Shown here in pieces: positions 12,425 through 23,869 of a stretch of 64,000 nt of DNA; the first letter of the stretch is position 1; each line of letters starts with the position of its first letter. A program made the position numbers and the translations under genes. The notes beneath the pieces were generated by a model that did not search any database, had not been told where the DNA came from, and was given only the letters and a program-made list of their open reading frames with translations. Source of the DNA: Reticulitermes speratus (taxonomy: Eukaryota > Arthropoda > Insecta > Blattodea > Rhinotermitidae). The stretch is taken from NCBI GenBank assembly GCA_021186555.1, contig JAJKFL010000002.1, positions 31,040,001 to 31,104,000 of the forward strand. The letters run 5' to 3'.

Positions 12425-12760
12425 GTGCAGTCAGTATAGTGACTAGGCTACAGGCTGGACGGTGTGGAGTTCAAATCTGGGTACAGCCAAGAGATTTCTC
12501 TCTTCTCCAAAATGTCCAGACCGGCTCTGCAGCCCACCCAGCCTCCTATTCAGTGGGTATTGGGGCGTGAAGTTGACCACTCACCTCCATCCAGTGCCAA
12601 GGTTAAGAATGAGTGGAGTTGTAACTCTACTCCCCCTGCATCCAGTCATGGCATGGACAGGGAAAACTTTACCTTTACAACAATGTTATCTCACACTGTA
12701 CTACATCTCGTCACCAAAAGAAAGTCACACATTTTGACGCTTTGTCTCCACACAAAATTT
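12425..12760 (+). mobile_element. tRNA-derived SINE, family A
   Basis: The 5' end resembles a tRNA promoter: an A-box-like segment (tagtgcagtcagtatagtg) and a B-box-like segment (gagttcaaatctggg) about 40 bp apart. It is followed by a body (ccaccagcctcctattcag-like, gaccactcacctccatccag) shared with copies at 15310 (+), 15773 (-) and 42905 (-). No intact tRNA fold or CCA end is present, so it is not annotated as a tRNA gene. Confidence 0.65.
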
Positions 12761-13064
12761 TATGGCTAGCATTACATGGCATTGGAGTCAAGAGGAACTC
12801 AAAATCTGAAAGATTGCCACTTTTATACTTCAATAACATGGAATTATAAAGTAATAATGCCTCACATAGCACATATCAAGCACCATGAAAATCTGTACAA
12901 TAGTTCAAAATTACATTAATTCATTATACTATACACAGCGCAGGAAAGTTGTAAGTAAGATTGGTATAGTACCCGACTTCAGCACCACGGTCCCCAAAAA
13001 ACAATTATTCCTCCTTTCCACAGCATGTTAAACCAGCAACAAGAATCATCACATAGTACATACA

Positions 13065-13686
13065 AGGTCAAATAAAAACGGAACCAGACACATGGTAAGC
13101 TTATTGGCTACATTTCCTCATATGATATACAGTATATGATATAATCTACCCAGTGTTACAGTAGGTGATAGAAATGACCTCCTTCAACTCTCAGACTTGC
13201 TTGACACCTGGCGAATAGATTACTAAATACTGTTTGAAGTTTTCGGCTAGAAACTGCCAATAGTGTGCAGCACGTTTAATGGCAACTGCAAAACTCACAC
13301 ACTGCCAGTACTATCATAACATGTATGGTTACAGTGAATTACCTTAGTCACCCAGTCCAGTTTAATCTGCTGTGTGTAACAGAGGTGTGAAGCACAGTAT
13401 TGTAAGTTTTTGTTCATGAGTATTCAGTACAGCTGACTTTGGAGGATTTTCAATGTGGAAACCTAAATAAGGAAAAAAATGTACCAAAAGTGTTGTAGGA
13501 AATTTAGAATACTGTTCCCCGGTGTTTCAGTTCCTTCAAAATGAAGCACATCTGAGAGTTGAAGAAGTAATTTCCAACACCTATGCTAACATGCAGTAAG
13601 TTATATTATACATGCTGTAACATTATTTATAGAAATGTAAGGCCATTAAGCTTGCCATGTGTCTGCGTTCGATTTTCAATTGAACA
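13065..13686. mobile_element. DNA transposon remnant with ~110-bp inverted termini
   Basis: The left end (from gtcaaataaaaacggaacca at about 13066) and the right end (to about 13685) are inverted repeats. Both arms contain agacacatgg(t/c)aagctta and, further in, cttcaactctcag. The arms run about 110-125 bp with scattered mismatches; the roughly 350-bp centre has no coding potential. Target duplication is not clear by eye. Likely a nonautonomous long-TIR element. Confidence 0.6.
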
Positions 13687-13961
13687 CCCAGTATTATGCA
13701 GGGCAAAAGCATCATGTAACCTGTACACAGCAGAACCTGCGAAGTAGCTATGATGAACAATGGTAAATTTGATGTTGGGAACTGATTTTACATACTTTCA
13801 TTAAACTGAACTCTGCCATAGAATATCAATTACCATGCAGGAAAACAGAGGGCCAAAGACAGAATGCAAAATATTTTCTAGATTTGTGACTTAACAGTTT
13901 ATGATGAAGTCACAAAATATCCTACAACAGTGCACTTACTTTCAACAATGTATCTCCTTAC

Positions 13962-14037
13962 CTGTGATGGAATATAAGTCATCATCTTTGATTGTAGCAT
14001 CCTCTTCTGACCACTTTTCACTTTGCTGTGCATCAGC
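13962..14037 (-). CDS. Candidate exon 7 of the same gene
   Basis: A 76-nt open segment bounded by a good acceptor (tttgcgcag|GCTGATG) and donor (CACAG|gtaagg). In the phase left by exon 6 it reads ADAQQSEKWSEEDATIKDDD, then LYSIT, with one nt left over. It is acidic, as expected for this protein's tail. Support is only splice-site quality, frame continuity and strand; about 20 kb of repeat-filled sequence separates it from exon 6, so it could belong to another transcript or be fortuitous. A second frame is also open. A 145-bp tandem duplication lies just upstream of its acceptor. Confidence 0.45.
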
Positions 14038-14077
14038 CTGCGCAAATAACATACAGAACAATCTTCTATAAGTACAA

Positions 14078-14367
14078 GGGTAAATTATTTATATCAATCC
14101 CCTCCTCCATTATACTTAACTGTTAAATATGACCTTAATAACTTACACATGTCTATGAAACATAAAGAATATGCATGAGGTGCTACCAAACTGTTTCCAG
14201 ATGCCATTAAAACACGTTAATAGGGTAAATTATTTATATCAATCCCCTCCTCCATTATACTTAACTGTTAAATATGACCTTAATAACTTATACATGTCTA
14301 TGAAACATAAAGAATATGCATGAGGTGCTATCAAACTGTTTCCAGATGCCATTAAAACACGTTAATA
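14078..14367. repeat. Tandem duplication, 2 x 145 bp
   Basis: The segment from agggtaaattatttatatc to acgttaat occurs twice in direct succession with a 145-bp offset. I see only two single-base differences (ttacacatg/ttatacatg, gctaccaa/gctatcaa), so the duplication is recent. It lies in the intron about 40 bp upstream of candidate exon 7. Confidence 0.9.
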
Positions 14368-15305
14368 GATTTCACATTTAAGTGTTCTATGTCCCTTCAT
14401 AAGTGGCATCTTCGCAGATTATGAATAATTTACACAAGGTCAGTGATTCTTCTCTGTTGAAGCATTCCCGGCACTCCTGCATCTTTATCTGCTTCAGTGC
14501 CTTTTACATTTATTGTTGAATTTCCAGAACATTATATCCCACTCCTTTTAACTGATATCCAACTTGTTCAGCAGTATACACTAACTGTACATATTATGAA
14601 ACATACTACAATTTCAATAAAGGGGTATGTACTTCACCTAACATCTCATTTCATATCTTAGCAGTAAAACCTCAGTTACAAATCACTATTTCTATCATGC
14701 ATATAGAGAACTTATACTAACAACTTGTGCAGAATTATGCTGCTGTGTGTTTCAGTTTTCCGTTACGCAAATCGGATAATATATTTTCACATGTAAAAGT
14801 ATGCAAATGCAATGAATTTGAATTATTCTTATCAAAGCACTCATCAATATGTTTTACAAGTGTCATGTGGTGGAATGACACATTCAGGAAGTATCACATA
14901 CACAAGACAAAGCTATGCACTAACGAATCTTTGAATGCATCTTTGGAATGTTTCCTGTTCATCTTGTTCATTCCTTGTGTCATTATGGTCCACATTCATC
15001 TTATGAACCTAAACTGCTCATTTGTTTCCATTACTGGTACTTGGGAATGGATAGCTACTTCCAAGGCATGATCTAAATTTTTTATTTGTCACAATAAAAT
15101 GGCATGTTATCAAGAATGTGGGCTTGTGGTTTGTATGTGTATGTGTAGACACAAGCAGCAATAGTACTTTTTATGAATCACTCCACAGATTTCCTGCAAC
15201 AGCTTCACTGTAGCATACTGTGTTGCACTTCCTGTGGATTCAATAAAAACATACATATACACCTACTAACCCTTATCAGTGAACAGATGTTTTGTTACAT
15301 CACTG
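14368..15305. other. Nothing recognised
   Basis: AT-rich intronic sequence. A 114-codon ORF at 14727-15071 has no recognisable motif and is not supported by splice context. Confidence 0.4.
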
Positions 15306-15309
15306 AGTA

Positions 15310-15620
15310 ACAGTGAAGCTGGGATAGCTCAGCCAATACAGGACTATGCTACAAGCTGGATCAATGGGGGATAGTTTCACTCCTGACAGGGAAAAGCGAT
15401 TCTTCCCTTCCACCCAAGTTCAGACTGGCTCTGAGGCCCACCCTGCATTCTATCTAATGGGTACCACTGGTTCACTCCCCAGCAGTTAGGTGGCCAGGAA
15501 GTGAACTGACCAGTCATATCCAACTATCACTGAGCTTCAAATTATGTAGTTATACCTCCATTCCCCCATACACCCTCATGTCATGGTGCTTTATTAATCA
15601 CTGGGATAGTCTCGCCTTTT
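15310..15620 (+). mobile_element. tRNA-derived SINE, family A
   Basis: Better-preserved tRNA-like head (gctgggatagctcagccaat; B-box-like tagtttcactcctgac), then the family body (cagactggctctgaggccca, ccaccctgcattctatct). Same orientation as the copy at 12425. Confidence 0.7.
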
Positions 15621-15772
15621 TACCATACAGAACAACAGTTACAATATTGAAAAAACAATATCAGCAAAAAAAAATATCAGAAAACATTTAAAGAATGACA
15701 GTTCAAACTTAAACAAGAGGTTCTGCAAAGAAATTACTTTCCTTTAAAAGTCCCCCGCTGTATATCAAGTTC

Positions 15773-16030
15773 AGTAAAGGTAAAGTTGTCCATGTCCACA
15801 AAAAATGAAAGCATACAGGAAGAGTAGATGCATAGCTCCACACTTTCTTAACCCCAGCACTAGATGGGAGTGATCAACTTCACACCTCAGCCACTTTACT
15901 GGGGAAGAGCCCCCTGTACCAATTGAACAGGAGGCTGGGTGGGCCCCAGATCCAGTCTGGACATTATGAAGAAGAGCAAACTCTCTTGCCCCTACCAGAC
16001 ACTGAATCTGGATCATTCAGCATAACCAAA
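15773..16030 (-). mobile_element. tRNA-derived SINE, family A, inverted
   Basis: Reverse-complement copy: the body (gaggctgggtgggccccaga, tccagtctggac) precedes the B-box-like segment (ccagattcagtgtctgg on the minus strand). It lies 150 bp from the plus-strand copy, so the two could form a hairpin in a transcript. Confidence 0.65.
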
Positions 16031-16429
16031 CTAGTGAAAGTTATAAATTCGTAACCAACTTGTTGACTTAAATGAGCTATGAGGTTATCATGTCAGTGGA
16101 CATCAAATTACAGACCTTTGGGATGTGCCTGCATGCTGTGTGGTAAACAGTACCCAACTATAAAGCACTACGTCCCACAAGACCATAACCTTATTGACTT
16201 ACCTTTCGTATAATTTCTGCTGTACAGATATTCAGCCCTTCAAAGCTATCAGACATATACTCAGACATTCGCACTACTATGTCTGTACTTTTTAATGCAC
16301 AGGAAGCATGATGCACAATCTGCATGCCTGATATATTTCTGGCCCATCACTGCTCCAAAATTTTACACATGTAGTTACAATGGTTCATTAGTCACTATTA
16401 TTAAACAGAACAGTGAATTTTATATTATA

Positions 16430-16544
16430 TATACCGTGCATTTCAGTAATTATTTAATTATTTCATTCCAACAAATGCATTACACTGTTTTAGTGTTTTC
16501 TGTCCCTACATCTGTTTCGGCACTTCCTGTGCCATCATCAGGGG
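16430..16544 (-). ncRNA. Hammerhead-like ribozyme motif plus downstream hairpin (copy A)
   Basis: On the minus strand: CCC, core CTGATGA (16541-16535), an unpaired T, stem II GGCAC/GTGCC with loop AGGAA, core GAAA, a minimal helix III (A-C ... G-T closing a 4-nt AGAT loop), cleavage triplet GTA, then GGG pairing with the initial CCC. About 27 nt later comes TGCATTTGTTGG and then AAATGCACGG, a 7-bp stem (16479-16473 with 16443-16437). This is the order of a type-I hammerhead with very short helices I and III, as described for Penelope-like elements. The unpaired T after CTGATGA is non-canonical, so activity is uncertain. Copies B and C have the same layout. Confidence 0.5.
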
Positions 16545-16720
16545 TGTCGTTGAAAGTTCACAATCCTCAATGCATCCAGTTCACTTTCACAACATATAAT
16601 TTTTTTGTAAGTCACTATCACTGAATATCACTTATCTTCTTGTTCATAGTGGTTAGTTTATCTTCTTAGATGTTATTAAAAATGAATCATTAAGATTTTG
16701 AATTGAAGATAGTCGTAGTT

Positions 16721-16778
16721 GTTGACTGTCCTGTGGTGTATTGTGTACTCATACACAATACACCACAGGACGGTCAAC
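16721..16778. repeat. 58-bp palindrome (27-bp arms, CTCA loop)
   Basis: Arms 16721-16747 and 16752-16778 are reverse complements with a single mismatch (T versus G near the outer end). The 4-base loop is CTCA. It could extrude as a cruciform or form a very stable RNA hairpin. Confidence 0.9.
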
Positions 16779-16799
16779 AACATGGCATAAGGACAGGAT

Positions 16800-18030
16800 C
16801 AAATATTGATCGCACAACTAATATACATAGCCAGTTGTCGAAAACATTTTTTAACAACTTTTAGTATTTCATACTACGACTAGTGTTATATTAATCTGTT
16901 TCTCTTTCACACTTGTGTACATGTGCACACACAATATCTGATCCTCTTTCCTCAGAAAACAAGAATGGAAAGGTGCAATCTGTACCACCGTTCAGTTGCC
17001 AGACGTGTTCTGTGAGCTTCTGAATTCCCTATGCCTCTGGCTGTTCCAAATAGCTTTGATTAACCCTCCTCTTCTGGCCTTTAAATCCCAATTTAGCCAC
17101 TGATGGCTGGAGTTATTTTCATTTTAAATGCCCATGTCTCCAACCATGCAGGACAGTGTTGCCCCTTTTGGCTGTGAAGAGTTACATTCAATGGGACATG
17201 GGCACTCCATCGGGCTGATAAAGGTTAACTCGCCAACCATATATTAGTACAAGGTCAAAAGTTATTATTATGGCCACTTTCAGTACTATTGCCTACTACT
17301 GTTATCATAGTTACTATGTTTCCTACGGTTACTACAATTACTGCCTGTTCAGCAGTAGGGTTAATGTTGCTCCCACCTCACAAGTACACACATTCAGTGT
17401 GTTGTTATTACCTACAGCAGGAAATCAAACATACAAATTTGGGATGCACTCCAGTGGCAAAAACACTGATGTAAAATTTCATCAAAATGCATCCAGTGGT
17501 TCTTAACTTGAAACAGGTAAACAGACATTATTTACAATGTGCAAGGAAAACAAAATATGGATAAAAATGATGAATAGCAACCTTTTATTAAAACACTATG
17601 GTTTTTGGTAGACACAGCAACCTTAAACAAAGACAGGAAAAAAACTCTGGCCCAAAAAGGTATGTTATATAGTTTCAAGCCTGAATAAAGGTAATGTATT
17701 GCAGGTCCAGTGTTCTTTATTGTGGACAGGACTCATTGCTTTAAGGTTTTACCTTACTCCTGTGACAAACTAACTTAATGGAGCAGAGAAACTTAAACTC
17801 ACTCAGCTACTCAAGATATTCCATGCCTTTTACACACCCAGTTGATTCATGGATGTTCACACAAGCCCACAAATAAAACACAGTCACAGAATCTCTTCAA
17901 GTCAAGACCCTGTGTAGCATTTCATAACATCCTAGTTTTTTACACTAAGAAGTTGTTAAAAAAGGCTGCAAACTGAAGTACCACCCCATGTTTGCTGGTG
18001 ACCATGACTGCTTATTCCATATGCTGCATA
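16800..18030. other. No gene; one degenerate insect repeat
   Basis: Around 17480-17530 lies a form of a dispersed motif (aaatttcatcaaaatgcatc then cagtggttcttaa ... aacagacatt) also seen near 24215 and 28880. The rest is not recognisable. Confidence 0.35.
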
Positions 18031-18031
18031 T

Positions 18032-18482
18032 CAGTGCTTTTCATGGTGGTACACGTGCCAAGGGTGATACATGGATGGTCGCCTGGTGGTACGCAAAGAA
18101 ATTTAGGAATTATTTTTCTTAATAATTAAATTTTAGAAACGTTAATTGCATTATTAAAATTGTATTAGATGTGTTGAAACGTAAAGAAAAAACTTATAAA
18201 GTACATACCAAAATACTATTTCATTGCTCAAATATAAATACAGACCCTCCTCTGCCGTCTAATCGCGTTAAATCAGAAAAGAAGCAATCTTGAAATCTGA
18301 GATCTCCACAGCATTATTTTCATGGTTAGCAGGTTTAAAGACTTCAAACCCGCTAACCAGCAAAACATCCTGAAAACCATTATCCTCAAAGCGGATGTTA
18401 TTAATATTTTCAATCACCACTGGCATGCATACATATTTCGTGTTGTGATACTGGTACGAGAGAAAAGTTTGAAAAGCACTCA
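18032..18482. mobile_element. hAT-like nonautonomous element
   Basis: Begins CAGTGCTTTTCATGGTGGTA and ends with ...gtttgaaaagcactc, an inverted terminal repeat typical of hAT (CAGTGxTTTTCA). A 'tggtac' motif occurs inside both ends. About 450 bp, without transposase coding. Confidence 0.55.
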
Positions 18483-18779
18483 TGCAGATAAGAAATTAGC
18501 TACTACTCTGGTAGCAGAACCCGAAGTTCAACATTACTAACACTAAAGCCTGCCATTAGAAACAACCCTGAAACAGTGTGATACGCCTCTGATCCTCACA
18601 ACAATTTTCACAGCTCCGCCTTAATGTTATCCTCTCATCTCCTTCTTGTTATCCAAATGAACATTTTCCAAAAGTTTCCCAATGGATTTCCTATAGGCAT
18701 TCCTTGTCCTCCCCACCCTGACTCAGCTCAGCCACACTGTGGTCTACCACAGCCTGAGTTCCCTATCCTCACAGTACTA

Positions 18780-19884
18780 GTCGATCTAATAGCACTGGGT
18801 GTTTTCCTGGGCATAGAAGGAGCTTTTAATTACACTTCTTTTGACTCCATGTGTACCGCTCTCATTGGGCGTGGAGTCAGCTCCACTATCGTCCAGTGGG
18901 TCAGGGCCACCTGGCCACGGCGGCTCTTAATGATACGTTCGTGAGGGTTGCGGTGTCTAGGGGTTGCCCACAGGGAGGTGTGTTGTCAAAGCTCTTGTGG
19001 TGCCTTGTTGTCGATGACTTGATAGCAAGGCTCAGTATGGGCGGTGTATACTATAAGGGTTACACCGATGACATTTGTCTGCTGGCAGTGGGGAAATTCC
19101 CGAACACGGTGTCGGAGCTCATGCAGGGGGCTCTTCAAACAGTAGAGGAATGGTGAAGCAGAGTTGGCTTGTCAGTTAACCCTGACAAGACCAAACTTGT
19201 CGTATTTACAAGGAAAAGGAAATTATCTGGTTTCTTTGAACCTCTTCTTTGGAGTTACTCTGCACCGTTCTGAGTCGGTCGAGTATCTGGAGGTGATCAC
19301 GGACTCTCGGCTGACTTGGCGAGAGCATGTGAATATCAAGGTGAAGAAGGCACACAACTCTTTGTGGGCCTGTAGGAGGACATTTGGTGCGTGGGGCCTG
19401 CGACCCAAAGTGGTCCACTGGCTCTACGTCTCTATCATTCGGCCATCCATCACCTTTGCATCTAGTCTGGTGGCCGGGCTGTCAGACCGCTAGTGCCAAG
19501 AAACGGCTGAGTAGAATCCAGAGACTTGCTTGTCTGGGAATAACGGGGGCTATGCGCACTACGCCAACGAGTGCCTTGGAGGTGCTCACTTGCCTTCCAC
19601 CACTTGATCTGGTGGTTCAAGGTGAGGCGAGGTCAGCTGCACATCGACTCTGGAGTCTGGGGTGCTGGTCTTACCTACACCCCAATGGTGGGCAAAGCAC
19701 CATATTAATGCGGCTTCAGAAATCAGATCCCATATTCAGCATGGGGAATGATATTATGAGGCTGGCATATAACTTTGAACCCAAGTACAGGGTTGACATG
19801 TTGGCTAGAGAAGAGTGGACCAAAGGACCTGGGTCCCTACCTGTGGTAAAGGGGCTCGTCTGGTATACAGATGGGTCCAGAACG

Positions 19885-19918
<34 letters not shown>

Positions 19919-20382
19919 CGGAGTCTATGGGCAGTCCTTGGGTAGGAGGCTCAGTATTTCTCTAGGAAAATACGTAACAGTCTTCCAAGCTGAGATATAT
20001 GCTATCCTGGCCTGTGCTTATGAAATACAAGCTAATGCTAGATCAGAGAAATACATTAGTATTTGCTCTGATAGTCAAGCAGCTCTGAAAGCTTTACAGG
20101 CTGCTAAAACAAAGTCCCCACTAGTATGGCAGTGCCAAAGGGTGTTGAACGATATCTCCACCTATCACTCTGTGGGACTCTTTTGGGTCCCCGGACATTA
20201 TGGAATACGTGGAAATGAAATTGCTGATGAGCTCGCAAGGGGGGGTTCCGTTCACCATTTTGTTGGACCGGAGCCGGCCCTGGGCGTCTCGAGGCAGAGC
20301 ATAAAGAAGAAAATTCAGTGCTGGTTGGATAAACAGCACATGACACTGTGGCAGGGACTTGCTGAAAAGAATATTTGATCAG
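18780..20382 (+). pseudogene. R1/I-clade LINE, partial RT plus RNase H, broken
   Basis: Plus-strand segments in order: RT motifs (GVFLGIEGAFNYTSFDSMCT; VSRGCPQGGVLSKLLWCLVV; GYTDDICLL, normally YADD, so a substituted active-site neighbour); NPDKTKLVVFTRKRK; the thumb/connection region (SRLTWREHVNIKVKKAHNSL; RIQRLACLGITGAMRTTPTS); and an RNase H domain (VWYTDGSRT; FQAEIYAILACAYEIQ; CSDSQAALKALQAA; WVPGHYGIRGNEIADELARG) with its D-E-D-D residues visible. Breaks: frame change near 18925, TGA at about 19155, shifts near 19205 and 19480, and a G33 run at 19886-19918 replacing a Gly-rich loop before GVYGQSLGRR. The element stops after 20382 without its 3' end, at a junction with a transposase fragment. 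Confidence 0.85.
19886..19918 (+). repeat. G33 homopolymer inside the RNase H region
   Basis: Thirty-three consecutive G. It sits where related elements have a short Gly-rich coding segment, so it probably expanded from a G-rich codon run. Such a run is also prone to assembly error. Confidence 0.9.
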
Positions 20383-20389
20383 GATACGG

Positions 20390-20836
20390 CATTTGAGAAT
20401 GTGTCCAGCAGAGCACAGCATGATTCATAGCGCCGGTCCATGTCGGCATCCGACAGTTCATTCAAGTTGGGTGATACGGCCTCACATTCAAGTCTTTCTT
20501 CATGTGGTCTCGCATTGTTGACCGTGGCACACCAAGCTCTGACGATCGTTTCCGTGTCGACTTCACTGGGGAGCGTTCAATGGAAGCAGCACATGTTTCC
20601 AAGCGCATTGTCTTTCTCCCACTCCGCGACCTGTCTTTAACACTTCCAAGAGCAAATGCTCGTTTTTCCCAATCCAGCAGTGTCGCTCTTCGTGGTGGAG
20701 CCTTCTTAAACCGTTCCCGGAACGCAGCCATCACTTGGGACATGGTTTGTCCTGTGTGCTGTGTCCCATGCACCCACACACTTGTCACCAAGCGCTCCTC
20801 GATAGAGTAACTGCTTGTGTCAGCCATGCGGAACAC
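20390..20836 (-). pseudogene. Transposase N-terminal fragment (Tc1-mariner/IS630-like, insect type)
   Basis: Minus strand from about 20836: MADTSSYSIEERLVTSVWVH, then MAAFRERFKKAPPRRATLLD, SGRKTMRLETCAASIERSPV, SSELGVPRSTMRDHMKKDLN and, after a stop near 20462, ELNELSDADMDRR. This is the helix-turn-helix N-terminal half of the insect transposases often annotated as DUF4817-containing. The catalytic DDE half is missing because the sequence ends at the R1-like LINE near 20390. A related catalytic fragment lies at 23143. Confidence 0.7.
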
Positions 20837-21060
20837 AAAACTAAATTCTCTGGCTGCGGCGAATCACGTACGCACTATCTTGGACACTGTTGCCAAACTA
20901 CCATTTTACATTGTAGTGCGTGCTGTGTAAACTTAAATTGAGTCGGAGGTGTGTATTGTCTGGGTGTATGGTGACTTCTCGCCCACCCTGCAGTTAGGCA
21001 TTCTTCTACCCTGCACATGGTAGCAGCAGGTACCTCTGAATGTTGGTATCTATCTACCAC

Positions 21061-23140
21061 CTACACCTCATCAAATAGTGGAACAGAAAGCATTCTTCGT
21101 TTCTAAGTATGTTCTTCCCTCAAAATACATTATCATATTTCACATCCATAGAAAACAAGTAGCTCAGTTATTATTTTGTATATCCTGATTTTCAAGATGC
21201 CATAAAGAAGACAGGTCAACAATACTTTCCTGAATAATACAAACTATTTTCAGAATTTATCCTCCTCCTAATTTCAACACAAACCTCAACTCTCCTTGTC
21301 AGTTCTATTCTCATATTCTAAATTGGTTACTACATATAGTTATGATTCTGTTCATGAGAACCAGGACAGGTTGGAGCTGAATGGCCTAAATCATGTGCTT
21401 GTTTTTGCTGGTGACCGTTTGTTGAAGTACAAACATCAATAAAACACAGAAATTCTCCTGTGAGCCACTAAATAAAATTGGTCTAGAAATAAATAGGGGT
21501 AGAACTGCTGTCTGCCAATCTTTAACAGATTCTCACTGTATGTCACATATCTGATCTTTTAGACATTATCAGTGTCATTTCAGTTTCCATGTATTATTCT
21601 ACCAAAACACCAAATACACCCATTTGAAAATTAATGAGACAATTACAATTAACACGTGGAAGAGGTATGACAGTTAAGTGAATTCATAAATTTATACAAA
21701 CACTTCAAGTTTCCCTGTGACAGATGGCAGTTTGCTTCGTTGCTGGTGCATAGTAGTACAAAATGGCATGCAGAAGCAGAAGGTTCAATACCACCTTTGG
21801 CATGATTAGTCTTAAATCTATGGCTACAGTACAGCAACAGTTCCAATCAACCTTCAGGCAGAACCATTTGTCAAAGAATATAATAGCCCCCGCAAGCCAC
21901 CATCCAGTGTAAAACAGATCTTTCAAAACCACACAAATCCAACCCGAGAACCAGCAGTGGCCTACAAATTTCACCAACCACAATTTGGAGATGCATGTGT
22001 AAGAGATTCCACTTCAAAACTTACAAGTTGTAGCAATTCATTTAAGAAGAGAACCATGCGGAAAGGTTGAACTACTACGAGACTTTCAACACCTGAATGG
22101 AAGATGAAACTTCATATGCTCCTCATATTCAGCATGAAGCAACGAAGCTACGTTCCACCTACGTGGAACTGTGAACTAACAGACTGTGTATGTACAGAGC
22201 AGCAAGAAACCTCATTCCAGTGTACAAATGAAACATAATTTGTCAAAAGTGATTGGTTTGTTTTATACTTTCAAGGAGAAAGGTTTACAGTTCCCTCTCA
22301 CAAAGCTACAGCTACTGGTACCTGCATATGTTGGAATGGTGCCCCAGTAGACAGTGGGCTTTCCACGTCATTTACTCTTCCAGCAGGCTGCAGTACCACC
22401 CCATTTACATCCAAATTTAAGTGTTCCTGACAGAGCAGGTGGCCAGAATTTGAACAGGATGGAAGGGCCAATTCTTTAGCTACAACATACCCAGACTTGT
22501 CACCACCAGACCTTCTATTCTAGCATTTTGTAACATAAAAATGCATTTAATCCACCAAGGCCAGTCACTGGCACAGTCAGGTAGGCAAATCTCATATGCT
22601 GTTCCCAACTCAATGCTGCAATGTCACTGTACAAACAGGATAAACTTCCCTATCATGTAGACATCTGCCACATACTTCAAAAGTGTGCACACTGAACATC
22701 TCTGGACAAAATTTTATGTGTTTCTTACCACTTCTATTAAAAATGTAATGACTGATACAGTGAGCATTATGCTTCAGTTTTATTTTTAAAGTTCTGAAGA
22801 TCTAGACTCCGCTTTACAAAAATATGAACATGCAATTATAATGACTGTACTAATGTCAGAAAACATGTGCATGCAATGATATACCTAGTATCCAGAATGC
22901 AGTGGAAATGTACAGGGACATTATTTTACATACCCAATACCACTAATCACTGCCTGTTGTGCCCCTCATTTTCTACAACTTGGCCCACTTGCCAGCTTCC
23001 TGACCCCCCCCCCCCCACACTTTTGGAGTGAGATTATCATGTCTGTATGCACCATCAGCATTTGCATCCATAAAACAACTGTGGTTCACAATCTCTAGGT
23101 CACAGATCATGAAGCAGGACTAAATTTCGTGAACTGGGAC
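21061..23140. other. No gene recognised; C13 tract at 23004-23016
   Basis: AT-rich intronic sequence with scattered low-complexity. No long conserved ORF, tRNA or terminal repeat was recognised. Confidence 0.4.
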
Positions 23141-23142
23141 CT

Positions 23143-23466
23143 TTGTGGGGGTGTATACTGGTGAAAGACCCCACAATCCTTGTGTTTAGCAATGAAACTT
23201 GGTTTCATCTCAGTGGATATGTGAACTCTCAGAATAACAGGTATTGGTCCAGTGAAAATTCCATGTTAATCTACAAAGTGCCATTACATGATGTAAATAC
23301 TGGTGTGTGGTGTGCTGTGAGTAAAATTATGATCAGTGGGCCCATTTTTTTAGACCACAAATTCACCTCAATATGTTTCACACATGCTGACCTCCTCCTT
23401 CAACAGACTTTAACATGTGCAAATTTTACTTGTATGGCATGCTACAGGATAAAGCACATACAGTGA
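23143..23466 (+). pseudogene. Transposase catalytic-domain fragment (Tc1-mariner/IS630-like)
   Basis: Reads VFSNETWFHLSGYVNSQNNR followed by YWSSENSMLIYKVPLHDVNT and GVWCAVSKIMISGPIFLDHK. This is the segment around the first catalytic Asp of DDE transposases in the same insect group as the 20390-20836 fragment; here the usual D-E is N-E (SNETWF), so the first catalytic residue is lost. The rest of the domain decays after about 23420. Confidence 0.7.
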
Positions 23467-23869
23467 AACCTGTATTCATCATTCCTATATGCATTATTCT
23501 CCTGCAATTAGCATTCATTTCTTCTGGTACTGGAAAACTGCCCATATAAACAACGTATGATTATACTGGATACACCGTTCCTCGAAGTGTTCTTTAACTG
23601 CATCATTCGTTCTGAATTCTTGCCCCTGACACACAATATGCATGGAATGAGTGTTTCTGAGAAAAAATGGCAAAAGTAATGCAATGTTTTTGGAACACCA
23701 GGTAGTGACAACCTGCCCCTACTGATAATCACTGTTACAGCCATAATGGTGTTTATGAAATGTTGCCACGTCTCAACCAAGTGAGGAATAGAGGTGGAGA
23801 GGTGGGGGTGAGGGGGATACAACCAGAAGGATGGCAGTACACATGTAAATGTAATTCACTTACACCCTG

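Noticed and set aside
12425..16030. tRNA genes suggested by A- and B-box-like sequences
   Set aside because: Heads do not fold as complete tRNAs and are attached to a common repeat body in several copies, so they are SINEs.
19206..19418. Minus-strand ORFs across the R1-like element
   Set aside because: Antisense shadows of the RT/RNase H coding strand.
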